From Anaerostipes amylophilus (GTDB lineage Bacteria > Bacillota > Clostridia > Lachnospirales > Lachnospiraceae), in the NCBI RefSeq assembly GCF_025567365.1, contig NZ_JAOQJG010000006.1, positions 1 to 64,000 of the forward strand: a stretch of 64,000 nucleotides of DNA, in the 5' to 3' direction. The position numbers and the translations under genes were made by a program. The notes under the pieces are model-generated. The model was not told the origin of the DNA. It searched no databases and saw only the letters and a list, made by a program, of their open reading frames with translations. Positions 34,512-43,431 of this stretch are shown piece after piece (the stretch's first letter is position 1; each line of letters starts with the position of its first letter).

Positions 34512-35159
34512 ATGAGATATATTACATTTGCCCTTGCAAAAGGGCGACTTGCAAAGAAAGCGATGGCTTTATTAGAAGAGATCGGTATTACATGCGAGGA
34601 AATGAAAGATGAGAAAACAAGGAAATTGATCTTCGTCAATGAAGAATTAAAATTAAAATTTTTCCTATCCAAAGCAAGTGACGTGCCAACTTATGTTGAA
34701 TACGGAGCAGCCGATATCGGTGTTGTTGGAAAGGATACGATCCTTGAAGAAGGAAGAAACCTGTATGAAGTATTAGATCTGAAATTCGGAGCCTGCAAGA
34801 TGTGTGTCTGTGGACCAAAAGAAGCGAAGAAATACTTAAACAGCAATGAGATCATCCGTGTAGCATCCAAATATCCACATATTGCGAAAGAATATTTCAA
34901 TAATCAGAAATTACAGACAGTAGAGATCGTTAAATTAAACGGATCTGTCGAACTTGCACCGATCGTTGGATTATCTGAGGTGATCGTCGACATCGTAGAG
35001 ACAGGAACAACATTAAAAGAAAACGGACTAGAGGTCTTAGAAGAGGTTTACCCACTATCTGCAAGAATGGTAGTAAATCAGGTAAGCCAGAAGATGGAAC
35101 AGGAACGTATCAGTAAGATCATCGTTGCATTAAAGAAGATCTTAGACGAAAAAGAATAG
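34512..35159 (+). CDS. hisG: ATP phosphoribosyltransferase, short form
   Basis: A 215-aa catalytic subunit of the first step of histidine synthesis (ATP + PRPP to phosphoribosyl-ATP). The length is that of the HisZ-dependent short form, lacking the C-terminal regulatory domain. Typical segments are FALAKGRLAKKA, VEYGAADIGVVGKD and the PRPP loop VDIVETGTTLKENG. It is followed by hisD after 16 nt. Confidence 0.95.
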   Translation: MRYITFALAKGRLAKKAMALLEEIGITCEEMKDEKTRKLIFVNEELKLKFFLSKASDVPTYVEYGAADIGVVGKDTILEEGRNLYEVLDLKFGACKMCVCGPKEAKKYLNSNEIIRVASKYPHIAKEYFNNQKLQTVEIVKLNGSVELAPIVGLSEVIVDIVETGTTLKENGLEVLEEVYPLSARMVVNQVSQKMEQERISKIIVALKKILDEKE

Positions 35160-35175
35160 GTCGGAGGAAAGAATC

Positions 35176-36480
35176 ATGAGAATAGTAAAAGTAAACAAAG
35201 ATTCAATTGCAAATATCTTATCAGATTTATTAAAGAGAAGTCCTACAAACTATGGGGATTTTCAGGATAAAGTTGATGCGATTATCAAAAATGTCAGAGA
35301 TAATGGAGATAAAGCAGTCTTTGATTATACAGCACAGTTTGACAAAGCTGAGATCAATGCAGACAATATTTTAGTTACAGAAGAAGAGATCAAAGAAGCT
35401 TATGAAGAAGTGGATGATGAATTGATCAAAGTTATTCGTAAAGCAATCAAGAACATTCGTGATTTTCATGAAAAACAGATTCAGAAGAGCTGGTTTGAGA
35501 CACGAGAAGACGGAGTGATGCTTGGACAGAAAGTTACACCAATGGAGACTTGTGGTGTTTATGTGCCAGGTGGAAAAGCCGTTTATCCATCTTCTGTATT
35601 AATGAACATTGTTCCAGCACATGTTGCAGGAGTGAAAAATATCATCATGACAACACCTCCTGGAAAAGATGGAAAAGTTACAGCAAATACATTAGTGGCA
35701 GCAAAAGAAGCTGGAGCAACAAAAGTATATAAAGTTGGTGGAGCACAGGCAATCGCAGCGATGGCATTTGGAACAGAGTCTATTCCAAAAGTAGATAAGA
35801 TCGTAGGACCAGGTAACATTTTTGTTGCATTAGCGAAAAAAGCAGTTTATGGAAATGTAAGCATCGATTCCATCGCAGGACCAAGTGAGATCTTAGTTTT
35901 AGCAGATGAGACAGCAAACCCAAGATATGTGGCAGCAGACTTACTTTCACAGGCAGAACATGATGAGATGGCAAGTGCGATCCTTGTTACAACAAGTGAA
36001 GAATTAGCACATAAAGTATCTGATGAGATCGATGGATTCTTAAATCAGTTATCAAGAAAAGAAATCATGGAGAAATCTCTAGATTCTTTCGGATATATTC
36101 TTGTTGCAAGTGATATGAAAGAAGCGATCGATACAGCAAATGCCATTGCATCTGAACATATGGAGATCATGACAGCCAATCCATTTGATGTTATGACAAG
36201 AATCAAGAATGCAGGAGCAATCTTTATTGGAGCATACAGTTGTGAACCTCTAGGAGATTATTTCGCAGGACCAAATCATGTTCTTCCTACAAACGGAACA
36301 GCGAAATTCTTCTCTCCATTAAGTGTTGACGATTTTATCAAGAAATCAAGTGTCATTTACTATTCAAGAGAAGCCTTAGAGCCAGTACACAAAGACATCG
36401 AATTCTTTGCAAATCAGGAACAGCTGACTGCACATGCAAATTCCATGAAAGTAAGATTTGAAGATAACCAGGAAGGATAA
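35176..36480 (+). CDS. hisD: Histidinol dehydrogenase
   Basis: A 434-aa Zn- and NAD-dependent enzyme that oxidises L-histidinol to histidine, the last pathway step. Family segments are CGVYVPGGKAVYPSSVLMN, VGGAQAIAAMAFGTESIP, VGPGNIFVALAKK and the catalytic Glu-His pair in ASEHMEIMT with GPNHVLPTNG. A GGAGG site precedes the ATG. hisB starts 5 nt after the stop. Confidence 0.96.
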   Translation: MRIVKVNKDSIANILSDLLKRSPTNYGDFQDKVDAIIKNVRDNGDKAVFDYTAQFDKAEINADNILVTEEEIKEAYEEVDDELIKVIRKAIKNIRDFHEKQIQKSWFETREDGVMLGQKVTPMETCGVYVPGGKAVYPSSVLMNIVPAHVAGVKNIIMTTPPGKDGKVTANTLVAAKEAGATKVYKVGGAQAIAAMAFGTESIPKVDKIVGPGNIFVALAKKAVYGNVSIDSIAGPSEILVLADETANPRYVAADLLSQAEHDEMASAILVTTSEELAHKVSDEIDGFLNQLSRKEIMEKSLDSFGYILVASDMKEAIDTANAIASEHMEIMTANPFDVMTRIKNAGAIFIGAYSCEPLGDYFAGPNHVLPTNGTAKFFSPLSVDDFIKKSSVIYYSREALEPVHKDIEFFANQEQLTAHANSMKVRFEDNQEG

Positions 36481-36484
36481 AGAT

Positions 36485-37072
36485 ATGAGTAGAAGTGCAT
36501 CAATTGAAAGAAATACAAGCGAGACAAAGATCAAACTTTCCATTGACCTTGATGGAAATGGAAATGGAAACATCCATACAGGAATCGGTTTTTTTGACCA
36601 TATGTTAAATGCATTTGCACGCCATGGATTTTTTGATCTTGATGTGGAAGTCGAAGGAGATCTATATGTCGACTGCCACCATACAATTGAAGATGTTGGA
36701 ATTGTACTTGGCGAAGCGATCAAACAGGCGGTTGGAGATAAAAAAGGGATCAAACGTTATGGATCTTTCATGCTTCCAATGGATGAGACATTAATGCTAT
36801 GTGCGATCGATTTATCTGGAAGACCATATTTTGTGATGGATTGTGACTTTACCGTTGACCGTGTTGGCGAATTTGACACAGAGATGGTAAAAGAATTCTT
36901 CTATGCGGTATCTTATGGCAGTATGATGAATCTGCATTTAAAGAAATTACATGGGGAAAATAATCATCATATGATCGAAGCAGCATTTAAAGCATTTGCT
37001 AAAGCTTTAGATGAAGCAACAAGTTTAGACTCAAGGATCACAGATGTGCTTTCTACGAAAGGAGCCCTATAA
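36485..37072 (+). CDS. hisB: Imidazoleglycerol-phosphate dehydratase
   Basis: A 195-aa monofunctional dehydratase with no phosphatase domain fused, so the pathway needs a separate phosphatase (candidate at 2051). The Mn-binding His clusters are visible: FFDHML, DCHHTIED and GENNHHMIEA. The ATG at 36485 follows GGAAGGA at the end of hisD; an upstream in-frame ATG inside hisD is unlikely. Confidence 0.96.
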   Translation: MSRSASIERNTSETKIKLSIDLDGNGNGNIHTGIGFFDHMLNAFARHGFFDLDVEVEGDLYVDCHHTIEDVGIVLGEAIKQAVGDKKGIKRYGSFMLPMDETLMLCAIDLSGRPYFVMDCDFTVDRVGEFDTEMVKEFFYAVSYGSMMNLHLKKLHGENNHHMIEAAFKAFAKALDEATSLDSRITDVLSTKGAL

Positions 37073-37073
37073 G

Positions 37074-37436
37074 ATGAGCAACGAAGCAAAACCATTAAAC
37101 AGTAAGATGAGTTTTGATGAATTCAAATTAAACAGCGATGGAATGTTAACCGTTGTTGTACAGGATTATAAGACAAATGAAGTTTTGATGGTCGCATATA
37201 TGACCAAGGAAGCTTATGATAAGACGATCGAGACAGGAATCATGACATATTACAGTCGAAGCCGTAATGAATTATGGATTAAAGGAGAGACATCCGGACA
37301 TTATCAATATGTCAAAGATTTATATATCGACTGTGACAGAGATACTTTACTTGCCAAAGTAAAGCAGATCGGAGCTGCCTGCCATACAGGAAATTATTCT
37401 TGTTTCTACACAGATTTATTAGAAAAAGAGGATTAA
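37074..37436 (+). CDS. hisI: Phosphoribosyl-AMP cyclohydrolase
   Basis: A 120-aa monofunctional HisI that opens the adenine ring of phosphoribosyl-AMP. Zn/Mg-binding segments are present: YYSRSRNELWIKGETSGH, DCDRDTLL and CHTGNYSCFY. No HisE pyrophosphohydrolase is fused. The start at 37074 overlaps the tail of hisB's ribosome-site region (AAAGGAG). This ends the his cluster; hisA, hisF, hisH and hisE are not in the window. Confidence 0.94.
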   Translation: MSNEAKPLNSKMSFDEFKLNSDGMLTVVVQDYKTNEVLMVAYMTKEAYDKTIETGIMTYYSRSRNELWIKGETSGHYQYVKDLYIDCDRDTLLAKVKQIGAACHTGNYSCFYTDLLEKED

Positions 37437-37460
37437 GATGTAATCTTTGTGAGAAAATAT

Positions 37461-37489
37461 TTGTGTTTCTAAGTTCGATTTGGTATAAT
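37461..37489 (+). promoter_or_regulatory. Sigma-A promoter for small membrane protein
   Basis: TTGTGT (37461-37466), a 17-nt spacer and TATAAT (37484-37489) lie 29 nt before the ATG at 37518. Confidence 0.65.
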
Positions 37490-37517
37490 CGACTTTATAA
37501 GATAAGGAGGCAAGATT

Positions 37518-37640
37518 ATGACAGCATTTTTATCAGAATTAGTCTCTTATGTATTGAAGTTTGCGATTCTCTTTGCATGCTCCGCGGCAGGAATTTATTT
37601 CGGAACTGGTCGTGCAAAGGCAAAGAAGAAAGAAGCATAA
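37518..37640 (+). CDS. 40-aa single-pass membrane protein
   Basis: AAGGAGG at 37504-37510 and ATG at 37518 open a 40-codon gene. The product has one membrane helix (VLKFAILFACSAAGIYFGTG, residues ~12-31) and a very basic tail (RAKAKKKEA), so the tail should be cytosolic. It has a promoter and a strong ribosome site, which support a real gene despite its size. I recall similar short proteins in Lachnospiraceae with unreliable product names. Function unknown. Confidence 0.72.
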   Translation: MTAFLSELVSYVLKFAILFACSAAGIYFGTGRAKAKKKEA

Positions 37641-37666
37641 GATCATACATGATTAGGAGAAGATCA

Positions 37667-37702
37667 TTTAGCTGCATGAGTTTATATTCTCATGCAGCTA
37701 AA
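37667..37702. repeat. Perfect 14-bp inverted repeat before alaS
   Basis: TTTAGCTGCATGAG (37667-37680) and its exact complement (37689-37702) flank an 8-nt loop. Rightward it is followed by A, not T, so it is not a standard terminator for the upstream gene; the T-run is on the minus strand. Confidence 0.7.
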
Positions 37703-37762
37703 AAGCCGTAAAGACAAGGTCTTCTTAATAATATAATGAAATGACACTAGGAGGATGAAACG

Positions 37763-40402
37763 TTGAGAGCATATGGAGTCAACGAACTCAGGAAGATGTA
37801 TCTTGAGTTTTTCGAAAGTAAAGGACATTTAGCATTAAAGAGTTTTTCACTTGTGCCAAAGAATGATAACAGTTTATTACTGATCAACGCTGGTATGGCA
37901 CCACTGAAACCTTACTTCACAGGACAGGAAGTACCACCAAGAACAAGAGTAACAACATGTCAGAAGTGTATCCGTACAGGAGATATTGAAAATGTTGGTA
38001 AGACAGCAAGACATGGTACATTCTTTGAGATGTTAGGTAACTTCTCTTTTGGAGATTATTTTAAACACGAAGCAATCGCATGGTCTTGGGAATTTTTAAC
38101 AGAAGTGATCGGATTAGATCCAGATAGATTATATCCATCTGTATATGAAGATGATGATGAAGCATTCGAGATCTGGGAGAAAGAGATCGGAATCGCACCA
38201 GAGAGAATCTTCCGTTTTGGAAAAGAAGACAACTTCTGGGAGCATGGTGCAGGACCTTGCGGACCATGTTCAGAGATCTACTATGATCGTGGAGAGAAAT
38301 ACGGATGTGGAAGCCCAGACTGTACAGTAGGATGTGACTGCGATCGTTATATGGAAGTATGGAACAACGTATTTACACAGTTTGAGAATGACGGACACAA
38401 CAATTATACAGAATTAGAGAACAAGAACATTGATACAGGTATGGGACTGGAACGTCTTGCTGTTGTAGTACAGGAAGTAGATTCTATCTTTGATGTAGAC
38501 TCTATCAAAGCAATCCGTGATGAAGTCTGTAAGATTGCTGGTGTTACTTATGGTGTCGATCACGAGACAGATGTATCTATCCGTGTGATCACAGACCATA
38601 TCCGTTCTGCTACATTTATGTTATCTGATGGTATCACACCATCCAACGAAGGACGTGGATATGTACTTCGTCGTTTGATCCGTCGTGCAGCAAGACATGG
38701 AAGATTACTAGGAATCGATCATCTGTTCTTAACAGATATCAGTAAGATCGTGATCCGTGAATCCAAAGACGGATATCCAGAATTAGAAGAAAAAGCAGAA
38801 TTTATCTTCAATCATTTATCTCAGGAAGAAAAACAGTTCAACAAGACGATCGATCAGGGACTGTCTATTTTAGCAGATATGGAAAAAGATATGAACGAAA
38901 AAGGCAGCAAAGAACTTGCTGGTGCTGATGCGTTCAAATTATATGACACTTATGGATTCCCACTAGATCTGACAATCGAAATCTTAGAAGAAAAGGGATT
39001 TACTGTAGACAAAGAAGGCTTTGATAAAGAAATGCAGATTCAGAGAGAAACTGCCAGAGCTGCAAGAAAAACAACAAACTACATGGGTGCCGATGCAACT
39101 GTTTACGAACAGTTAGACCCAGCTATGACAACAAAATTTGTTGGATATGATGAGCTTACTTGTGAAGGCGAGATCACAGCCATGACAACAGAGACAGAAG
39201 TTGTTTCTACTCTGAATAAAGGAGACAAAGGAACAATCGTTGCTGACCAGACAGCATTTTATGCAACAAGTGGTGGTCAGGAAGCAGATAAAGGTGTGAT
39301 CGTCAGTGGAGATGCAGCTTTTGAAGTAGAAGATGTTATTAAATTATCTGGTGGTAAGTTCGGACATGTTGGACACGTAGTTGAAGGAACATTCAACGTA
39401 GGAGACAAAGCAGTCTTTACAGTCAATGAGAAGAACCGAGCATTAGGAGCTAAGAATCATAGTGCAACTCATTTATTACAGAAAGCATTAAGAGAAGTGC
39501 TTGGAACTCACGTAGAACAGGCAGGATCTTTAAATAATGCCGAACATTTAAGATTCGACTTTACACATTTCTCACCATTATCTGATGATGAGATCGCAAG
39601 AGTTGAAAAGATCGTCAATGAAAAGATCGCCGAGGATCTTCCAGTTGTAACAAAAGTTATGTCTATGGAAGATGCTAAGAAAACAGGAGCTATGGCACTG
39701 TTTGGAGAGAAATACGGAGATGAAGTAAGAGTCGTTTCTATGGGAGATTTCTCTGTAGAATTATGTGGTGGTACTCATGTAAAGAATACCGGAGTGATCA
39801 CAGCATTTAAGATTTTATCTGAAACTGGTGTTGCATCAGGAGTTCGAAGAATCGAAGCAGTGACTGACCAGGGAGTATTTAACTATTACCACAAACAGGA
39901 AGAAGAATTAAAAGAAGCAGCCAAAGCATTAAAAGCTACACCAGCAACACTGCTTACAAGAATTGAATCTCTTCTTGCAGAAGTGAAAGAATTAAAGAGT
40001 GAAAATGAATCCTTAAAGAGCAAACTTGCAAAAGATGCTCTAGGAGATGTTATGGATCAGGTAGAAGAAGTCAAAGGAGTGAAAGTTCTTGCAACTTCTC
40101 TAGAAGATGTTGATATGAACGGGCTTCGTGAACTTGGAGATAATTTAAAAGAAAAATTAGGAGAAGGTGTCATTGTCCTTGCTTCCCAGAAAGACGGAAA
40201 AGTCTTCTTAGTTGCCATGGTAACAGACGAAGCACAAAAAGCAGGGGCACACGCTGGAAACCTGATCAAAGCGATCGCCGGATGTGTTGGAGGCGGCGGT
40301 GGAGGACGTCCAAACATGGCTCAGGCCGGAGGAAAGAACCCAGCCGGAATCCCAGAAGCAGTAGCAAAAGTAAAAGAAATTTTAGAAAGTCAAATTTCAT
40401 AG
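37763..40402 (+). CDS. alaS: Alanyl-tRNA synthetase
   Basis: An 879-aa class II synthetase. Catalytic core (~1-450) with FFESKGHLALKSFSLVP, the motif 2 region and GMGLERLAVV. Editing domain with the zinc-binding HSATHLLQKALREVLG and CGGTHVKNTG. C-terminal oligomerisation/DHHA1 region with GGGGGGRPNMAQAGGKNP. The start is TTG at 37763, nine nt after AGGAGG; the first residues MRAYGVNELR fit the family. No T-box leader fits in the 120 nt upstream. It supplies Ala-tRNA, also used by tmRNA and RqcH. Confidence 0.97.
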   Translation: MRAYGVNELRKMYLEFFESKGHLALKSFSLVPKNDNSLLLINAGMAPLKPYFTGQEVPPRTRVTTCQKCIRTGDIENVGKTARHGTFFEMLGNFSFGDYFKHEAIAWSWEFLTEVIGLDPDRLYPSVYEDDDEAFEIWEKEIGIAPERIFRFGKEDNFWEHGAGPCGPCSEIYYDRGEKYGCGSPDCTVGCDCDRYMEVWNNVFTQFENDGHNNYTELENKNIDTGMGLERLAVVVQEVDSIFDVDSIKAIRDEVCKIAGVTYGVDHETDVSIRVITDHIRSATFMLSDGITPSNEGRGYVLRRLIRRAARHGRLLGIDHLFLTDISKIVIRESKDGYPELEEKAEFIFNHLSQEEKQFNKTIDQGLSILADMEKDMNEKGSKELAGADAFKLYDTYGFPLDLTIEILEEKGFTVDKEGFDKEMQIQRETARAARKTTNYMGADATVYEQLDPAMTTKFVGYDELTCEGEITAMTTETEVVSTLNKGDKGTIVADQTAFYATSGGQEADKGVIVSGDAAFEVEDVIKLSGGKFGHVGHVVEGTFNVGDKAVFTVNEKNRALGAKNHSATHLLQKALREVLGTHVEQAGSLNNAEHLRFDFTHFSPLSDDEIARVEKIVNEKIAEDLPVVTKVMSMEDAKKTGAMALFGEKYGDEVRVVSMGDFSVELCGGTHVKNTGVITAFKILSETGVASGVRRIEAVTDQGVFNYYHKQEEELKEAAKALKATPATLLTRIESLLAEVKELKSENESLKSKLAKDALGDVMDQVEEVKGVKVLATSLEDVDMNGLRELGDNLKEKLGEGVIVLASQKDGKVFLVAMVTDEAQKAGAHAGNLIKAIAGCVGGGGGGRPNMAQAGGKNPAGIPEAVAKVKEILESQIS

Positions 40403-40430
40403 TTGACAAATCTCTGGAATGTGATATACT
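40403..40430 (+). promoter_or_regulatory. Extended -10 promoter for rpsU
   Basis: TTGACA (40403-40408), a 16-nt spacer and TGATATACT with TATACT at 40425-40430. It begins immediately after the alaS stop codon. Confidence 0.75.
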
Positions 40431-40504
40431 AATCTAGTGCAAAAAATTAAAACCCAAACAGTCCTATGCACAAGTACAAGACTGGAGGGGAGGTCGGGAA
40501 TAGA

Positions 40505-40681
40505 ATGTCAAACGTAATCGTTAAAGAAAATGAATCTTTAGATAGCGCTCTTCGCAGATTCAAGAGAAACTGTGCAAAAGCAGGAATTCAGCAGGAGATT
40601 CGTAAAAGAGAACATTACGAGAAGCCAAGCGTAAGACGTAAGAAAAAGTCTGAAGCAGCTCGTAAGAGAAAATCTAAATAA
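40505..40681 (+). CDS. rpsU: 30S ribosomal protein S21
   Basis: A 58-aa basic S21 with the family sequence SALRRFKRNCAKAGIQQEIR and the Arg/Lys-rich end RRKKKSEAARKRK. I chose the ATG at 40505 rather than an in-frame ATG at 40466, since the protein then starts MSNVIVKENES as expected and the G-rich ribosome site lies in between. Confidence 0.95.
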   Translation: MSNVIVKENESLDSALRRFKRNCAKAGIQQEIRKREHYEKPSVRRKKKSEAARKRKSK

Positions 40682-40701
40682 TTTTTATCAGTTGAAAAGA
40701 T

Positions 40702-40743
40702 AAGCATCATTTACCTGAAAACAGGTATATGATGCTTTTTTTC
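40702..40743 (+). terminator. Intrinsic terminator after rpsU
   Basis: Outer arms AGCATCAT/ATGATGCT and inner arms ACCTG/CAGGT around an AAAA loop are followed by a run of seven T. Confidence 0.88.
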
Positions 40744-40781
40744 GGCATATATTAAACCAAATGCCACAAAAGGAGTTTTTC

Positions 40782-41048
40782 ATGAAGAATAAACCAAAAG
40801 AAGCAATCGCCAAAGGACTTTCGCTTCCAAGAGATGTGGTGTTTGGAGATTTTATCATTAGCTTGACAGGGAACTGTGAAGCGTACATAGAAAATTATCG
40901 GGGAATTGTATCGTATGATGAGGATACGATTTCTGTTCAGGGAAATCATGTCATATTAAACATCTATGGATGTGGTTTAACGGTTGATTTTTACTCACAG
41001 GAAGCGATGAAGGTTAAAGGAAAGATCAAAAGGCTGGAATATGTATGA
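40782..41048 (+). CDS. yqfC: YqfC/YabP family sporulation protein
   Basis: An 88-aa protein of the YabP/YqfC family made in the mother cell during sporulation. Pattern: LPRDVVFGDFIISLTGNCEA, then GNHVILNIYGCGLTVDFYS and a basic end. AAAAGGAG precedes ATG 40782; an in-frame ATG at 40761 lacks a site. The pair yqfC-yqfD followed by phoH and ybeY is the standard Firmicute order. Confidence 0.88.
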   Translation: MKNKPKEAIAKGLSLPRDVVFGDFIISLTGNCEAYIENYRGIVSYDEDTISVQGNHVILNIYGCGLTVDFYSQEAMKVKGKIKRLEYV

Positions 41049-41072
41049 TATTCTCTGAAAGGAGCATGGCAT

Positions 41073-42308
41073 ATGCTTAAGATCCTGCATTTTATATTTG
41101 GGCAATTATATTTTCAAGTCAAAGGATATCAGGCAGAGCGTTTCCTAAATCTCTGTGCCAAAAACCATCTGGTACTGTGGGAATTGAAACCAGTATCAGA
41201 CGGCTATGCCTTTTGTATTAGAAAAAGTGCTTATCAAACATTAGTAACATTAGCACAGAAAGCAAATGTTGAGCTTACGTTACAAAAACAAAGGGGGCTG
41301 CCATATTTCTTAAAAGAACATAGAAATCGTAAAATATTATTTTTCTTCATATTTTTATGTGCGATGATGATCTTTTCTTTTAGCCAGTTTTTATGGGAAA
41401 TCACAGTTTCAGGAGGAGAAGTATATTCGAAAAGTGATATACTAAAATATGTCACGGATAACTACTATCATCTGGGAACATTAAAATATCAGATTGATTG
41501 TGATGCTTTGGAAGATCATCTGAGAGAAGATTATGATGAGATTGCGTGGGTATCCTGTTCTGTTCAGGGAACAAGACTACATATCGAGATCAAAGAAACT
41601 TTGGATCGCAAAACAAAGCAGAATCCAAAGAAGCCATGTGATATCGTGGCAAATAAATCAGGGATCATTACAAAAATGGCAGTAAAAAGCGGGACACCAT
41701 TGGTAAGTACCGGTGACAGCGTGAAAAAAGGAACAACATTGATATCTGGATTGATCTATTACTACAGCGATGATTTTACTGTGACACAAACAGATAAGAT
41801 CAAAGCAGATGGTGAAATTATTATGCGTACCAAAGAGGTATATGAAAATTCCATCCCGATGGAATATTATGAAAAAACAATCACAGATGAGAAAAAATGC
41901 ATCAAAAATATATATTTGGGGCAATATCAGTTTGATTTTCCATCGAAGCAAAAACAGAATCATACAAATGTAGTGACAGAGAGAAGATCATTAAAAATAG
42001 GGACTTCTTTTTATTTGCCCATAGGAATTACGATTCAAACAACCGAAAAATACCAGCCAAAAAAGAAAATCTTAACGAAAAAAGAAGCACAGTTGAAATT
42101 AAAAAAACAGCTCGAACATTATCTTACGAAGAAAGCCAAAAAAGGGGCAAAGATTGTTCACTGTGAAGAAAATTATCAAAGGAAGAACAACCGATATGAA
42201 GTGAGGGCATCGATCATCAAAGAAGAAAGTATTGGAAAAATCCGAAATATCAAGAAATTAACAAAAAAACAAGAAGAGATGATCGCACCAACGACGGCAC
42301 AGCAATAA
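41073..42308 (+). CDS. yqfD: Sporulation protein YqfD
   Basis: A 411-aa membrane-anchored sporulation protein. An N-terminal soluble region (~1-88) precedes one membrane helix (ILFFFIFLCAMMIFSFSQFL). The extracytoplasmic part contains the family motifs DALEDHLREDYDEIAWVS, GTRLHIEIKE and GTPLVSTGDSVKKGTTLISG. It ends in a Lys-rich tail. GAAAGGAG precedes the ATG. It follows yqfC by 24 nt. Confidence 0.9.
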   Translation: MLKILHFIFGQLYFQVKGYQAERFLNLCAKNHLVLWELKPVSDGYAFCIRKSAYQTLVTLAQKANVELTLQKQRGLPYFLKEHRNRKILFFFIFLCAMMIFSFSQFLWEITVSGGEVYSKSDILKYVTDNYYHLGTLKYQIDCDALEDHLREDYDEIAWVSCSVQGTRLHIEIKETLDRKTKQNPKKPCDIVANKSGIITKMAVKSGTPLVSTGDSVKKGTTLISGLIYYYSDDFTVTQTDKIKADGEIIMRTKEVYENSIPMEYYEKTITDEKKCIKNIYLGQYQFDFPSKQKQNHTNVVTERRSLKIGTSFYLPIGITIQTTEKYQPKKKILTKKEAQLKLKKQLEHYLTKKAKKGAKIVHCEENYQRKNNRYEVRASIIKEESIGKIRNIKKLTKKQEEMIAPTTAQQ

Positions 42309-42358
42309 ATATTAAAAACCTATGAATCAGACCACATGTATTTTATATGTCTGTCAGG

Positions 42359-42387
42359 TTGAAAAACTTTGTAACAGATGGTAAAAT
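42359..42387 (+). promoter_or_regulatory. Sigma-A promoter for phoH-ybeY
   Basis: TTGAAA (42359-42364), a 17-nt spacer and TAAAAT (42382-42387), 39 nt before the phoH start. Confidence 0.65.
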
Positions 42388-42425
42388 ACATAAGAATATA
42401 CGCAAAGAAGGAGACTGAGAATTAG

Positions 42426-43424
42426 ATGAATCCAGTTGAAATAGAAATGAATTTTCCAGCAGAACATGGTGGGAATGTATTTGGGCAATTTGATGCCTAC
42501 ATGAAGAAAATTGAAAAGACATTGCATGTAAGTCTGATCCTGCGTGGTGACCAGTTAAAATGCATTGGAACACAACAGGCAGTTAATCATGCGATTTCTG
42601 TGATCGATGAGTTACTTGAATTATCCAAACGAGGGAATGTGATCACAGAGCAGAATGTAAATTATGCTTTATCTTTATCTATGGAAGAAAAATCTACAAG
42701 TCTTGTAGAACTTGATAAAGATGTGATCTGTCACACGATTCAGGGTAAAGCTGTCAAACCAAAGACTTTAGGACAGCAAAAATACGTCGAAGCGATCAAA
42801 GATAAGATGATCACGTTTGGTGTTGGCCCAGCAGGAACTGGTAAGACTTATCTTGCGATGGCAATGGCAATTACAGCATTCAAGAATGATGAAGTCAGCC
42901 GTATTATCTTAACAAGGCCAGCGATCGAAGCAGGAGAGAAATTGGGATTCTTGCCAGGAGACTTACAAAGTAAAGTAGATCCATATTTAAGACCATTGTA
43001 TGATGCTCTGTATGAGATTCTCGGAGCCGATGCATTTATGAAGAATATGGAGAAAGGCTTAATTGAAGTTGCTCCATTGGCTTATATGAGAGGCCGTACA
43101 CTGGATAATGCATACATTATCTTAGATGAGGCACAGAATACAACACCAGCACAGATGAAGATGTTCTTAACACGTATTGGTTTTGGCTCTAAAGCGATCA
43201 TCACTGGTGATTTGACACAGAAAGACTTGCCATTTGACAGTATTTCAGGGTTAGAAGAAGCTTTAAGAGTGTTGCGAAAAGTCAAAGAGATCGGAGTCTG
43301 TGAACTTACAAATAAGGACGTTGTAAGACATCCATTAGTACAGAAGATTGTTGCAGCATATGATCAGTATGAATCAGCTAGATCTGCGAGAAAGAATAAG
43401 AACAACAAAAAGAACAGAAGATAG
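42426..43424 (+). CDS. phoH: PhoH family protein (PhoH-like ATPase)
   Basis: A 332-aa cytosolic P-loop ATPase related to the helicase-like PhoH/YbeZ. Walker A is GPAGTGKTYLA (near residue 138-148), Walker B is YIILDEAQNTTP, and the arginine region SKAIITGDLTQKDLP follows. The N-terminal region looks like a KH-type segment. The Lys/Asn-rich tail is short. It is 7 nt from ybeY, its usual neighbour, pointing to rRNA processing or RNA metabolism. Confidence 0.93.
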   Translation: MNPVEIEMNFPAEHGGNVFGQFDAYMKKIEKTLHVSLILRGDQLKCIGTQQAVNHAISVIDELLELSKRGNVITEQNVNYALSLSMEEKSTSLVELDKDVICHTIQGKAVKPKTLGQQKYVEAIKDKMITFGVGPAGTGKTYLAMAMAITAFKNDEVSRIILTRPAIEAGEKLGFLPGDLQSKVDPYLRPLYDALYEILGADAFMKNMEKGLIEVAPLAYMRGRTLDNAYIILDEAQNTTPAQMKMFLTRIGFGSKAIITGDLTQKDLPFDSISGLEEALRVLRKVKEIGVCELTNKDVVRHPLVQKIVAAYDQYESARSARKNKNNKKNRR

Positions 43425-43431
43425 GAATATT

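Noticed and set aside
37641..37762. T-box leader for alaS
   Set aside because: Only ~120 nt are available, with no T-box sequence or antiterminator; only a T-less inverted repeat is present.
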